Positions 26,900 through 36,890 of a stretch of DNA of 64,000 nt are shown piece by piece (within the stretch, counting starts at the first letter, position 1; each line of letters begins with the position of its first letter). The DNA lies in the NCBI RefSeq assembly GCF_900112005.1, contig NZ_FOKK01000001.1:434001-498000 (forward strand), read 5' to 3'. The notes below the pieces were generated by a model. It had not been told where the DNA came from. It was given only the letters and a program-made list of their open reading frames with translations, and did no database searches. The position numbers were made by a program, and so were the translations under genes. This DNA comes from Algoriphagus aquimarinus. GTDB taxonomy: Bacteria > Bacteroidota > Bacteroidia > Cytophagales > Cyclobacteriaceae.

Positions 26900-28702
26900 T
26901 TACCGTTCTCTTCCAATAGGAATCACTTTCCAATTCTGATCGAAGTAAGGCGTTTGCTTGTAAAACCATGAATAAACAGTTCTAGGGGATTTAGTAAACT
27001 CTGGATTGGATGCTTTTTCTTCCTCAAATCGCTTTTTTAAGTCAGCATCTTCGGACAGCATTTTAGCGATCAAAGGTTCCATGATGTAGGTTTCCATGTA
27101 TTCAGTTTGTGCCAAAATCGAATTGAAATATCCCCACTGGAAAAAGCTGTCGATCGACTCAGGCTCCATCAAAATGACCACTAGTTCTGCAAGCGATTGG
27201 TCTGTACTGATACGCGCAGAACCTGGCTGAAGTGTGACGGTTCTCTTTAATTTATCTAGCTCTACTGATTGAATGCGCAATAATCCCTCGTAGGGCTGAC
27301 TACTCATTTTATATTCTCCTACAGTAGAAAACTCTAGATTCAATTCTTTCTCTTGGGTCAAGATTTCCATTTCGATTCCATGGGCCTTCATTTTTTGAAT
27401 GACTGCGCCCCATTCTGCAGGAATCCAGTATGCCTTTGGCACTTGCACGTTCTCGACAGGTCTATCCATCAAAATGCTTGGTACTATCTGGGTGATTTTT
27501 TTTCCTTCCCATACCACGTAATCTCTTCCAGTGATAGCTGAGGTTTCGGTTCTCGAAGCGATCCCTAAAAACTCCATAGAATCTGCTGGGGTTTCTCTGA
27601 AAGCAAATTTCACTGTGATCTCACTTGGTTTTTGATTTTTGTCAGATTTCACCGCCGCTTGAAGCTCCGAAAAATGCCTGCTAACTGTTTTGATAGCTTG
27701 TTCTAGGAAAACATAAGTTCCTAATACGCGCTGCTCAAATGGCTTTAGCGAGTGATTTTCTATCAAAATCGAAGGTATATGCTTAATGTCTCCATAGGTA
27801 TGAGAAAATCGTGGGCTAAATGAAAATGCCACATTTCCTTGAGTGAAGTCATTACCATTTGCAGCAAACAATAGCGGACCTGGGATATGTCCTTCATCTT
27901 TCAATGCCTGATCTACTTCTGGCTGAAAATAGGTAGATAACCAGTTTGAAATTTGAGGAGAGTAACCGCCGGTCGCTACATAGCCGTAGGTAATGTCGTA
28001 TTGATAGTCCGCGCCGTCAGTCACGTGAATGTCCACATAAAGATCAGGATCGAAGCTGTTGATAACTTTTGCTACAGCTTGTATTCCTGCAGTTTCTAAC
28101 TTGGTATAATCTCGGTTTAAATTTAGATTTTGAGCGTTCGTTCTCCAGCCCATTTCTTTTGGACCGCGCTGATTTACTCTACCATATTCACTTCTTCTTT
28201 CATGCCCATCCACATTCAGAATCGGGATAAAAAGTAGGTTTGCATCATCCAGAAGTGCTAATTTGTTTCCTTGAGAAATGTCTCGAAGCAACATCATACC
28301 TGCATCCTTGCCATCTATTTCTCCTGCATGAATTCCTGCCTGAAAGAATATCAAGGGCTTTTTGGATGTGGATAACTCATCCTCCGAGAAGCTTCGATCT
28401 TTGGAAGCGATCACCAACTCTATAGGCCTTCCTTGTTCGCTAGTGCCAAGGGTTACGATTCTGAGGTATTCAGAATTTGCCACTAATTTCTCTACCCAAG
28501 CAATAGTTTCTGAATATGTAGGTGACTCTAAACCATCAGAAAGTTCAAAAGGAGTCACCCATTTATGAGACTTATCCACAAGTAATTCTTTGCTTTTGCC
28601 ACTCCACGGAAGGGTAGGAGGCATAATGTCCTGGGCGAAGGATGCGAAAGGCGAAGTAAGGATAAGGATCGTTGAAAGAATGTAGAGTAATGGTTTTTTC
28701 AT
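26900..28702 (-). CDS. Secreted M14 family zinc carboxypeptidase
   Basis: A 600-residue exported metallopeptidase. The signal peptide (MKKPLLYILSTILILTSPFA) is cleaved near SFAQ. Zinc ligands are His125 and Glu128 (GIHAGE) and His226 (VDIHVTDG), and the general base is Glu315 (SILIENHSLKPFEQ). Arg/Asn substrate contacts are in NLNLNRDYTKL. The C-terminal 200 residues form an accessory domain. The ATG at 28702 is preferred to a TTG six codons upstream because it places the signal peptide correctly. Its last codons are duplicated as a remnant near 23.8 kb. Confidence 0.9.
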   Translation of the reverse strand: MKKPLLYILSTILILTSPFASFAQDIMPPTLPWSGKSKELLVDKSHKWVTPFELSDGLESPTYSETIAWVEKLVANSEYLRIVTLGTSEQGRPIELVIASKDRSFSEDELSTSKKPLIFFQAGIHAGEIDGKDAGMMLLRDISQGNKLALLDDANLLFIPILNVDGHERRSEYGRVNQRGPKEMGWRTNAQNLNLNRDYTKLETAGIQAVAKVINSFDPDLYVDIHVTDGADYQYDITYGYVATGGYSPQISNWLSTYFQPEVDQALKDEGHIPGPLLFAANGNDFTQGNVAFSFSPRFSHTYGDIKHIPSILIENHSLKPFEQRVLGTYVFLEQAIKTVSRHFSELQAAVKSDKNQKPSEITVKFAFRETPADSMEFLGIASRTETSAITGRDYVVWEGKKITQIVPSILMDRPVENVQVPKAYWIPAEWGAVIQKMKAHGIEMEILTQEKELNLEFSTVGEYKMSSQPYEGLLRIQSVELDKLKRTVTLQPGSARISTDQSLAELVVILMEPESIDSFFQWGYFNSILAQTEYMETYIMEPLIAKMLSEDADLKKRFEEEKASNPEFTKSPRTVYSWFYKQTPYFDQNWKVIPIGRER

Positions 28703-28764
28703 TTGGAGTTCTTTTTTCAAATATCGAAAGTACTTCGATAGTAGCGAATCAATTTTGGTTAAAG

Positions 28765-28796
28765 TGACTATTGACCATTTAAAAGATCAATAGTCA
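28765..28796 (-). terminator. Possible terminator after the phosphorylase homologue
   Basis: The arms TGACTATTGA and TCAATAGTCA are separated by 12 bases, 40 bases past the gene end. The T-tail on the minus strand is poor, so the assignment is tentative. Confidence 0.45.
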
Positions 28797-28837
28797 AGTC
28801 TGGGAAGAAGATGAGCTTTTGATTAAGTGCCTTAATA

Positions 28838-30496
28838 TTAGCTTTTGTACATGATTTCGTAGTATTCCTTCGCCATTCGGTTACTCTCAAATCCCTCGAC
28901 CACATCTTTCATTCCTTGTTCTACGATGTCATCCCATTTGTCTTTATTTTCATAGTAGGTTGGGACTATTTCCTTTTCTAGCACCTGAAAGATGTTTTCT
29001 AAGTCAAAATGGTCTTGTTCCGGAATACTCATGTTTACGTAATCTGCTGTTGGCACAATGAAACTGTTTTTGCCATGCTCGGCAAATTCACAAATCCAGC
29101 CATCGAATGTACTGAAGTTCACTGCCCCGTTCATGGCTGCAGTCATTCCCGAAGTGCCGCTTGCTTCTCGGGGAACACGTGGATTATTTAACCATATATC
29201 TGCCGCTTGCTTGAGTCGCTTACTTAAGGTGAGTTCATAGTCTACACAGACAGCTACATTTGGATATTTTTTGCTAAGATGTACCAGCTGATTGAATGTG
29301 GAAATAGCCCCATAGTCAGAAGGGTATGGTTTTCCAGCCCAAATAATTTGTATTGGTCGTTCTGGATTGTTAATTAATGCTTCGAATCTGGCCAGATCTC
29401 TAGTGATTAAATCAGGTCTTTTATATCCAGCAAAACGTCGGGCCCAAACTATTGTCAGCACGTTTGGATCAAGTAATTTTCCCGTCTGATCTGCTACCAG
29501 TTCGAAGGCTCTTTTTTTCAAATAGTGCTTCCTGTCTTCAAATGCCGGTTTGTTATCTGTATTCATGAAATGATACAGCTGCTTGTCCGCCCAGTAAGTA
29601 TAATTCTGCGAGTTGGTAATCGAGGTAATTTCAGGAATATCCGAATATTTACTCCACATCTCTCTGCTCACCTTGCCATGAAGCTTACTTACTCCATTAG
29701 CTTTTCTGGCAAATCGAAATGCGGCCAAACTGTGATTGAAAAGATCTCCTTCCATCCCCGTCAGCTCTCTGACTTCTTCCAACGGATAGCCATTGAAATA
29801 TCCCATTTGATCACATAAGTAGATATCATGCTTCTCGTTTCCAGCTTCTTCAGGAGTGTGTGTGGTGAATACCAAACGTTTTTTTACTTCTTCTTTGGAA
29901 CCAAACTTTCTCATCAGGTGAAAAACAGCACTGACGCCGTGAGCCTCGTTGAGATGATAGACATCAGGATTGAAATTCAATTCGTCAAGTAATTTGGCTC
30001 CACCGATCCCCAACATGATGAACTGCGCTACTTTGGCGGCAGTATCTGAATCATACAGTCTATGTGTGATGGTTTGGCTGAGGTAGTCGTTTTCTGGTAA
30101 GTCGGTACTCAAGAGAAACAGCGGCGCACTGTTAAAAGTCTCTGGAGCTAGATACATAGCTTTTACCCAAACAGGATTGCCGTGAATGGTTATTTGAAAC
30201 TTGATGCCGGTATCTTGGAGAAAGCTATAGGTCTTTTCATACCACTCAGCCTTAAGGGTCTGATCCTGATTTCTTCCTTGATCGTAATAGCCATATTTCC
30301 AGAGAATGCCGATTCCGATCAGATTTTGTTTGAGTTCATAGGCACTTCGTAAATGAGATCCTGAAAGAAAGCCCAGGCCTCCACTATAGATTTTGAGAGG
30401 TTGATGGATGGCAAATTCCATGGAGAAATAGGCGACCTTCTTGGAGTATTCCGACGAAATCTGATACGGCACGCTATAGTTTCTAAAATCAGTCAT
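28838..30496 (-). CDS. Short alpha-glucan phosphorylase homologue (GT35-like)
   Basis: A 552-residue homologue of glycogen/starch phosphorylases, the short subfamily. VAYFSMEFAIHQPLKIYSGG, NPDVYHLNEAHG, FTTHTPEEAG and ARRFAGYKRPDL are all clear. These enzymes split alpha-1,4-glucans with phosphate using PLP bound to a Lys. At that spot the motif reads GTSGM-T452-AAMNG: the Lys expected after GTSGM is Thr (codon ACT at 29141-29143), so activity as a PLP-dependent phosphorylase is doubtful. It may be a transferase or regulatory relative. It is transcribed alone. Confidence 0.85.
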   Translation of the reverse strand: MTDFRNYSVPYQISSEYSKKVAYFSMEFAIHQPLKIYSGGLGFLSGSHLRSAYELKQNLIGIGILWKYGYYDQGRNQDQTLKAEWYEKTYSFLQDTGIKFQITIHGNPVWVKAMYLAPETFNSAPLFLLSTDLPENDYLSQTITHRLYDSDTAAKVAQFIMLGIGGAKLLDELNFNPDVYHLNEAHGVSAVFHLMRKFGSKEEVKKRLVFTTHTPEEAGNEKHDIYLCDQMGYFNGYPLEEVRELTGMEGDLFNHSLAAFRFARKANGVSKLHGKVSREMWSKYSDIPEITSITNSQNYTYWADKQLYHFMNTDNKPAFEDRKHYLKKRAFELVADQTGKLLDPNVLTIVWARRFAGYKRPDLITRDLARFEALINNPERPIQIIWAGKPYPSDYGAISTFNQLVHLSKKYPNVAVCVDYELTLSKRLKQAADIWLNNPRVPREASGTSGMTAAMNGAVNFSTFDGWICEFAEHGKNSFIVPTADYVNMSIPEQDHFDLENIFQVLEKEIVPTYYENKDKWDDIVEQGMKDVVEGFESNRMAKEYYEIMYKS

Positions 30497-30639
30497 TGTG
30501 GATTGGTTATTTTTTCCAATTTAGTTGAAATCCGTAGACAAGATTCAGGAAGCGATACGTAAAGTATTTGAACTGAATTCGGGCTTTGATTTATAGTCTT
30601 ATTTTCTTTAGAAATTCTTTATAAATAGGTGTAAACAGA

Positions 30640-30668
30640 AAGCGCAGAACTGATATAGTTCTGCGCTT
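30640..30668 (-). terminator. Terminator after the carboxylesterase gene
   Basis: A 12-bp perfect stem, AAGCGCAGAACT with its complement, has a 5-base loop and a T-rich tail on the minus strand. Confidence 0.88.
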
Positions 30669-30690
30669 CTACTTTTGTATATGTTGAGTT

Positions 30691-32352
30691 TTATGCTGGC
30701 AAAGCTGCCAGTCCATTTCCATCCGGCTTATTTTTCAAAACTGGATTGTCTTTCAAGATCATAGTTGCGCCGTTGGCTGGAGAATACGCAGTCCACTTTG
30801 GAAGAGTTCCAGCATTAGGATCCCCTGTTCTCATGAAGGAGAGGAGAGAAGCCGACATTTTCTCGGATAACTTTCGAGGTCTATCACCTCCACCTGTGTG
30901 GGTGTACATTCGGTCAGTATTGTCAAACCAAAAGCAAATATCTATGCAGTGAAAAGCTTTCATTCTGCCACTGTATAGCTCAGGTTCCCAGCCGAACCAA
31001 GCCAGATAAACTGGAGCCTTCTGCGTCGATTTTGCGTTTGCTGTAGCGACTGCTCCTTTTCTATTGGAAAGAATCATAGCCCAAAGATCTGCTGGGGAAG
31101 CTTCTGGGAAGTCTTTGCGATATCCTGCGATTACTTTATCTGTGGCTGTTCCAAAGTTAGCATTCAGTTTCTCGGCTACTCCAGTCCAATCAATTTTCTC
31201 TAATTCGGGGGATGTCCGCGTTGGATTCCACTCGTGGAAAGTAGTGCAGATCATTAAAGGAATGTCCGAAGCCAAGCCATTTGGATCAGAGAAGAACTCA
31301 CCTTCTGGGATGTTTGCTCCATCCGCCACTGGGCTAAATCCTCCTCTAAATCCAGGCAACGGATTATCTTTTCGCATTTTTGCCATAGCCCTATTTGCTA
31401 CATCTAGGTATTCCCGCCATGTCAGATCCTGCAACTTATCCACAGTATCTGAAGTCAATCCTGCTTCTTTCATGACGTATTCACCAAGGGTGCGAGAATA
31501 TTCTTGGTTGGAAGCCTGAAGCATAGATCCACTCAAGGCAACCCCTTTATGCACCAATCCTTTTGCCGCAGGCATAGCCATAGTCGCAGTGACTTTTGCA
31601 CCTCCTCCAGACTGACCTATAATCGTTACATTTCCTGGGTCACCACCGAAATTGGAAACATTATCCCGAACCCATTCCAGCGAGGCAATGATGTCGAGTT
31701 GACTGACGTTTCCGGAATCTGCATACTTAGATCCACCCACTCCCGAAAGATCAGTGAAGCCTATTGGCCCAAGTCTGTGATTGATTGATACGAAAACCAT
31801 GTCACCACTTTTACTTAGGTTTTCCCCGTGATACCCGTCTTGCTCTACTGCGTTTCCGTTAGTGAATCCGCCACCATGAAGCCAAACGAGCACAGGTCTT
31901 TTTTTACCGTCCAAAGCCGGTGTCCAGACATTCAATTTGAGGCAATCTTCACTTAAGTCATCGTAATTCCAGTGATCTGCAAAGGAGTAATCTGGACTTG
32001 CATAGCGATTGTCCATGATTTGCGGAGCTGTATTTCCCCACCAAATAGTTGGCTTCACTTCAGTCCATGGAGCGGGTTTCTGTGGAGGCATAAAACGGTT
32101 TTTGCCCGAAGTGTCAGCTCCATAGGGAACCCCGAGAAAAGTATAAATATCATTTAATACATAGCCTCTCACCTTGCCTGAATTGGTATTTGCAATGGCA
32201 ATGTCGTCGCCGATCTGGAGAAATTGACCTCCGTTGGCTGCCGGTTTTGAAGTGGAATTTGCTTGTGTAGAAAAAGGTACAACGGCTGCTAAACCTAATC
32301 CCGCCGTTCCTACCCCGACTTTCTTAAAGAATTCGCGTCTATTATTTTTCAT
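30691..32352 (-). CDS. Tat-exported type B carboxylesterase
   Basis: A 553-residue alpha/beta hydrolase. A twin-arginine signal (NRREFFKKVGVGTAGLGLAA) directs folded export. The oxyanion-hole HGGG lies at residues 159-162, and the nucleophile Ser248 is in GQSGGGA, preceded by GGDPGNVTI. A Glu in TTFHEWNP and a His in AFHCIDICFW are plausible triad members. It matches para-nitrobenzyl esterase/carboxylesterase proteins of about 500-550 residues; the natural ester is unknown. No operon partner is seen, and a terminator follows. Confidence 0.9.
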   Translation of the reverse strand: MKNNRREFFKKVGVGTAGLGLAAVVPFSTQANSTSKPAANGGQFLQIGDDIAIANTNSGKVRGYVLNDIYTFLGVPYGADTSGKNRFMPPQKPAPWTEVKPTIWWGNTAPQIMDNRYASPDYSFADHWNYDDLSEDCLKLNVWTPALDGKKRPVLVWLHGGGFTNGNAVEQDGYHGENLSKSGDMVFVSINHRLGPIGFTDLSGVGGSKYADSGNVSQLDIIASLEWVRDNVSNFGGDPGNVTIIGQSGGGAKVTATMAMPAAKGLVHKGVALSGSMLQASNQEYSRTLGEYVMKEAGLTSDTVDKLQDLTWREYLDVANRAMAKMRKDNPLPGFRGGFSPVADGANIPEGEFFSDPNGLASDIPLMICTTFHEWNPTRTSPELEKIDWTGVAEKLNANFGTATDKVIAGYRKDFPEASPADLWAMILSNRKGAVATANAKSTQKAPVYLAWFGWEPELYSGRMKAFHCIDICFWFDNTDRMYTHTGGGDRPRKLSEKMSASLLSFMRTGDPNAGTLPKWTAYSPANGATMILKDNPVLKNKPDGNGLAALPA

Positions 32353-32522
32353 GCTTAGGGTTTAATGTTAAAGGTTTGATCTTGAATAAAATATAGCAAT
32401 TAAAGAATCCAGCCTTGGCGGGAAATGCATATTTAAACCCATAATTTATTTGAATGGGATATTATTGTTTCAAAATGAAAAAATAAAGGCTAAAAGTCAA
32501 AAAATCACAAAAAATTAAATAA

Positions 32523-33980
32523 TTAGCTTAACAAATCCTTTATCGCTGACTCTTGAGTTGCATCTTCCAGCATGATCATCAAGTTGTCTCCTTCCATCAA
32601 TTCGGTGTGTCCGTTTGGTGTGATAAATTTGTTATCACGCTTCACTATTACGACAAGAGAAGTGGGTGGAAATCCTATTTCGAGGATCTTTTTTCCGTTG
32701 GCCGCACTGCTAGATGAGAGTCGTATTTCCATAACCGCATTTCTGAAATCATCCGATAATTCTAGATCTAGTAGCGTTTTTCGCTTGAGTTCTGCAGGCA
32801 GGGCCAAACCCAATAGTTTGGCAGCCAGAGGCAAAGTAGGGGCCTGAATAGCTACTGAAGTAAGGACAATAAAGAAAACAATATGAAAGAGAGTCCAGGA
32901 TATTTCAATTCCTGCAATCATCGGTACTGTAGCAAAAACAATCGGAACTGCACCTCGCAATCCTACCCAAGAGATAAAGGTTTTTTCTTTGAGACTGAAT
33001 TTGAAGAAGGAAAGGGCTAGAAATACGCCCAGAGGCCTCGCGATGAAAATCAGAAACATTGCTGCGCCTAAAGCTACACCAGCAACAGGAAATAGTTGTT
33101 TTGGGAATACTAGCAATCCTAGAGTAATGAACATTACCACTTGCATCAGCCAAGCTACGCCGTCAAAAAACTTCATGAGGCTCTTCTTGTGTGCCATATT
33201 GGAGTTACCCACAGTGATAGCGGCAATGTAGACTGCCAGAAACCCGTTTCCATTGCAAAGATCTACCACGGTGTAGGTAATCAGCACCATTGCCAGTAGC
33301 ATGACAGGATATAGTCCCTCGAAATCCAGCTTGACTTTATTGATGAGCAAGACAATTGCCCGGCCGAATACCCATCCTAAAAGTCCACCTACAACCATTT
33401 GGATGACGAAAAGGGGAATGATTTCCCAAATGGAATTGGTGTCCAAAGTGATAAAACCAAGGATGGAAATCGTCAGAAAGTAAGCCATGGGATCGTTACT
33501 GCCACTTTCTAGCTCTAAAAGTGGTCTCAAATTTCCTTTCAATCCTAGGCTTTTAGCTCGCAAAACTGAGAAAACGGCTGCTGCATCTGTAGAAGAAACT
33601 ATGGCTCCAAGAAGCATACTTTCTAAAATAGATAATTCTGTAATCCAATATACAAAGCCACCCAAGGATACACTCGTGAGTAAGACACCAATCGTCGATA
33701 GCGATACTCCTGGCCACAAAACTGGTTTTATACTAGGCCACTTTGTGTCCATACCGCCTGAAAACAGGATGTAGGTCAGAGCTATAATCCCGAGCACCTG
33801 CGTGATTGCTGGATTGTCGAATTTAATGCCGCCAATCCCATCTGATCCGGCTAACATTCCTACTCCCAAGAAAATTAACAGCAGAGGTACCCCTGTTTTA
33901 CCGGAAGTTCGACTGGCCAATACGCCTGCTAAAAGTAAAAGAGAACTGATTAAAAGTATGTTTTGAGCAGTAAAGATCAT
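32523..33980 (-). CDS. K+/H+ antiporter, NhaP2/CvrA-like
   Basis: A 485-residue CPA1-family cation/proton antiporter with about 12-13 membrane helices. Transport motifs include SSTDAAAVFSVL and LELESGSNDPMAYFL, with the Asp pair of this family. A short cytoplasmic tail from about residue 400 resembles a TrkA-C domain (VVIVKRDNKFITPNGHTELM, then EGDNLMIML), as in K+-specific NhaP2. It exports K+ or Na+ against protons. Start ATG; single gene. The ion specificity is inferred. Confidence 0.9.
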   Translation of the reverse strand: MIFTAQNILLISSLLLLAGVLASRTSGKTGVPLLLIFLGVGMLAGSDGIGGIKFDNPAITQVLGIIALTYILFSGGMDTKWPSIKPVLWPGVSLSTIGVLLTSVSLGGFVYWITELSILESMLLGAIVSSTDAAAVFSVLRAKSLGLKGNLRPLLELESGSNDPMAYFLTISILGFITLDTNSIWEIIPLFVIQMVVGGLLGWVFGRAIVLLINKVKLDFEGLYPVMLLAMVLITYTVVDLCNGNGFLAVYIAAITVGNSNMAHKKSLMKFFDGVAWLMQVVMFITLGLLVFPKQLFPVAGVALGAAMFLIFIARPLGVFLALSFFKFSLKEKTFISWVGLRGAVPIVFATVPMIAGIEISWTLFHIVFFIVLTSVAIQAPTLPLAAKLLGLALPAELKRKTLLDLELSDDFRNAVMEIRLSSSSAANGKKILEIGFPPTSLVVIVKRDNKFITPNGHTELMEGDNLMIMLEDATQESAIKDLLS

Positions 33981-34093
33981 AAAGGTTAAGGTGGTTTGGT
34001 AAAACTAGGCACGTAAGGCCATTACTAAAAGTTATATAAATAGATTGAAATTGTGGAGATATCTAAATCTGAAGATATCCATAATATAAAATG

Positions 34094-34123
34094 AAGACCG
34101 ACCACTTTTAAGTAGCCGGTCTT
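34094..34123 (-). terminator. Terminator after the large M14 peptidase gene
   Basis: The outer arms AAGACCG and CGGTCTT and the inner arms ACTT and AAGT form a bulged hairpin 44 bases beyond the stop codon, with an A/T-rich continuation. Confidence 0.65.
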
Positions 34124-34166
34124 GATTCTAAATGCTAAAATCTTTTTCTTAAATCTTGACTCCGAC

Positions 34167-36698
34167 TTACTGGCCTACCATAAAGATCGCATTACTCAAA
34201 ATCAGTTTTCCAGACTCCCAGAATCCTCTGAAGATTGGATCATCCACAAAGTAAACAATCTCACCACGACCTGCACTTTCAACGCCTATCACCATGGATT
34301 CACCCATTTTTGATTTGACCTTGTAGCCAATGTAGCCTGTGCGGTGGGCCTCATTGGAGGAAATCACTCCCGCATTTACACCCTTGTCTAAGTAAGCAAA
34401 TCTGCTCGCATTGTTTTTCAAGGTGTAATATTTCCCGCCTGTTCCGTATCCAAGTGGATGTGTGACATCCATGTCCACTTGATAGATTGCGCCAGCTGCT
34501 CCGCCAGAAATCGCTACTCGCTCGCCTTCTTGGTATGGAGCTAGACGTTCGGCTTTTGCTAAGGAATCTGCTTCTTTTTGAGCTGCTTTTTTATCATCAT
34601 CTGAATCATAAGTTTTCAATGCAAAACCTTCTTTGTTGGCAAAAAGACTTAATGCTCCGTCGATAGCAATCAGTTTTCCGCCTTCACGAATCCAATCCAT
34701 TAAGTTCTTTTGGCCTGATTCATTCAGTGCACTGCCGCGAGTAGATGGCATGATGATTACATCGTATTTGCTCAAGTCGTAGCGGGACATGTTTCCGGTT
34801 TCCAAGTTGCTTAGTGGATAGTTTAGCTCCTTTTCGAAGAAATGCCAGATAGCTCCGTAATTCAAAGAATTAGTGCCTTCTCCACCAATCAGTGCAACTT
34901 TTGGTGCCTGAAGTACGCGGACATTAGGCGAACCAAAATCTTTTCCTTTGTCCACATAGCCAGTCATAGTAGTGGCAAGCGTGACGCCGAATTTATTGGC
35001 GATGTCTACCATTTTCTGATCAAAATTCGAAATGTATTCGTTACCGCCTTTGGTGATCATGAGTGATCCGGCGGGGAAGCTTTTCCCTTCTACTTCGAAA
35101 GGAAATTCATTGTATTTCACGCGAATACCAGCATTCAGAAGCGCAGACAAGAAAGCTACATCACGTGTTCCTTGCCAGGCTGCAATGTAAGCGACAGGAG
35201 TTTTTCCTGCTTGATTTGCGGTGAAAGTTGGTTTCTCATATGCTGAGGTAGCTTCGAGTTTTGTCTCTACTGCGAAAGCTTCCAAGCCGTATGCATAAGG
35301 CATGGCCCAGCTCGTGATATCATAGGTGATGCTGTCATGCAAAGTAGGACTTGGTTCGAAAAATACCTGAGTTAAGACAGATTTGGGCTGGTGAGCACTG
35401 ATGATGATGTCCTTATCTGTGGTGGCGAAAGACTCACTCTTGCCAGTTCCATAGGCAAAGCCTTTCAATCCTGATTTTGAACTAGCCATTCCATAGCGAA
35501 TGCCATTTTTATCTAGCAATTCAAGCAGTTTGGCTACCTGAGCTGGGTTGCTTTCACCTTTGATGATAAAGCTTTTGTATTTGCCTTTAGGATTGGTTGA
35601 GTTGTCTTTGTAGAATTTTGCAAACTCAGAAAGCAATCGCTCAGCATTCTTGCTTGTCACTTCGGCAGCCGACATAGCGGCGGTGTAGTGTCCCTCGATT
35701 CTATAGCTTAATGTAACCGTGTCTCCTACTGAATTTAATCCACCGATGCCAGCTTGTCCGCCACCACCTTGCTCGATAGTCATGCCGATAGCCCCGTTGA
35801 ACATAGGGTAGGAATCCCCATAGGATGGATAAAGCAAATCAAACTGCTCTTTGGTAAAGTAAAATCTTCCAGCCTCATCGAAGTATTTAGCTGTATTTCT
35901 GCCAAAAATATCCTGAAACTCATGCTGAAATGAGCTCAATTGCTCATGAAGAGGCTCGGCTGCAGGAGCCATGTAGAATGGATTGTTGATGCCTTGCTCA
36001 TGGAAATCCAAGTGTAAGTGTGGCATCCACTCTTGGTAAACTTTCATTCTCGCCTGAGATTCTACCTGTACTTGCCAAGCCCAATCACGGTTTAGATCAA
36101 ACAAATAGTGATTTGCACGTCCACCTGGCCAAGGTTCGTTATGCTCCACAGATTGCAGGTCTGGCTGAAGAGTAGTGTTCATTTTCTGGTTGTACCAGTT
36201 CGAGTATCTGTCACGACCATCAGGGTTGATCGCTGGATCGATGATCACTATTTGATTTTTCAGCCATTCCTGAGAGGTGCTATTTTCTGGGTTTGCCAGG
36301 GTATAAAAAGATGAAATGGCTGCTTCCATACCTACCGACTCATTTCCATGGACATTGAAAGACATCCAATTGATTGGAACTGAAGTTGAAGGTGAGCCTT
36401 CTATCAAACCTGCTCTCTTGAGGTTGTCAGTTCGGATCTGCTCCAGATTACCCATATTTTCGGAGCTCGAAAGTATCGCGATGATCAGTGGGCGTTTCTC
36501 ATTGGTTTCGCCGTATTGGATGAGCTTGACATTCGGATTATTTGCCGCTACATGCTCGAAGTAATCGACCATGCGATGATGGGGGGTGAATCGGTCACCG
36601 GGTTTGTAACCCAAAAATTGCTCTGGTGTCTGGATCTGAGCCCAAGAGCTGATGGTGATCGAAAAAACGAATAATGATAAGAGTATGAGTTTTTTCAT
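34167..36698 (-). CDS. Secreted M14 metallopeptidase with C-terminal GATase1-like domain
   Basis: An 843-residue exported peptidase. The signal peptide ends in SSWAQ. The M14 catalytic domain covers residues 30-360: zinc ligands in FNVHGNESVGME and HLHLDFHEQG, and the general base in GMTIEQGGGGQ. The C-terminal half carries a segment from about residue 600 resembling a class I glutamine-amidotransferase/ThuA fold (YDVIIMPSTRGSALNE, then GGKLIAIDGALSLF), but no Cys nucleophile is evident there, so it is probably structural. This multidomain type is common in Bacteroidota. The substrate is unknown. Confidence 0.88.
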   Translation of the reverse strand: MKKLILLSLFVFSITISSWAQIQTPEQFLGYKPGDRFTPHHRMVDYFEHVAANNPNVKLIQYGETNEKRPLIIAILSSSENMGNLEQIRTDNLKRAGLIEGSPSTSVPINWMSFNVHGNESVGMEAAISSFYTLANPENSTSQEWLKNQIVIIDPAINPDGRDRYSNWYNQKMNTTLQPDLQSVEHNEPWPGGRANHYLFDLNRDWAWQVQVESQARMKVYQEWMPHLHLDFHEQGINNPFYMAPAAEPLHEQLSSFQHEFQDIFGRNTAKYFDEAGRFYFTKEQFDLLYPSYGDSYPMFNGAIGMTIEQGGGGQAGIGGLNSVGDTVTLSYRIEGHYTAAMSAAEVTSKNAERLLSEFAKFYKDNSTNPKGKYKSFIIKGESNPAQVAKLLELLDKNGIRYGMASSKSGLKGFAYGTGKSESFATTDKDIIISAHQPKSVLTQVFFEPSPTLHDSITYDITSWAMPYAYGLEAFAVETKLEATSAYEKPTFTANQAGKTPVAYIAAWQGTRDVAFLSALLNAGIRVKYNEFPFEVEGKSFPAGSLMITKGGNEYISNFDQKMVDIANKFGVTLATTMTGYVDKGKDFGSPNVRVLQAPKVALIGGEGTNSLNYGAIWHFFEKELNYPLSNLETGNMSRYDLSKYDVIIMPSTRGSALNESGQKNLMDWIREGGKLIAIDGALSLFANKEGFALKTYDSDDDKKAAQKEADSLAKAERLAPYQEGERVAISGGAAGAIYQVDMDVTHPLGYGTGGKYYTLKNNASRFAYLDKGVNAGVISSNEAHRTGYIGYKVKSKMGESMVIGVESAGRGEIVYFVDDPIFRGFWESGKLILSNAIFMVGQ

Positions 36699-36890
36699 AG
36701 ATGGGAATATATTATGCTAGCCTGAAAGTTAAAGTTATTTGTGTTTTGCTTTAGCACCGATTAAAAAAAGCTGGACGAAAGGTCAGGATCGAGCTGGAAA
36801 TTCCTAATGTGACAAAAGTTGCTGAACGACAAAATCAAAAGTCTGTTCTTTGCAGTATCAAATAGAAGTTTAATCTGAATAATTATAGCG

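Noticed and set aside
26886..26969. N-terminal extension of the glyoxalase-fold protein from a TTG codon
   Set aside because: It overlaps the peptidase 3' end and adds 28 residues without family similarity; the ATG at 26885 fits the VOC domain start.
34122..34313. A 63-codon plus-strand frame over the M14 peptidase 3' end
   Set aside because: It is antisense to a well-supported gene and contains no recognisable motif.
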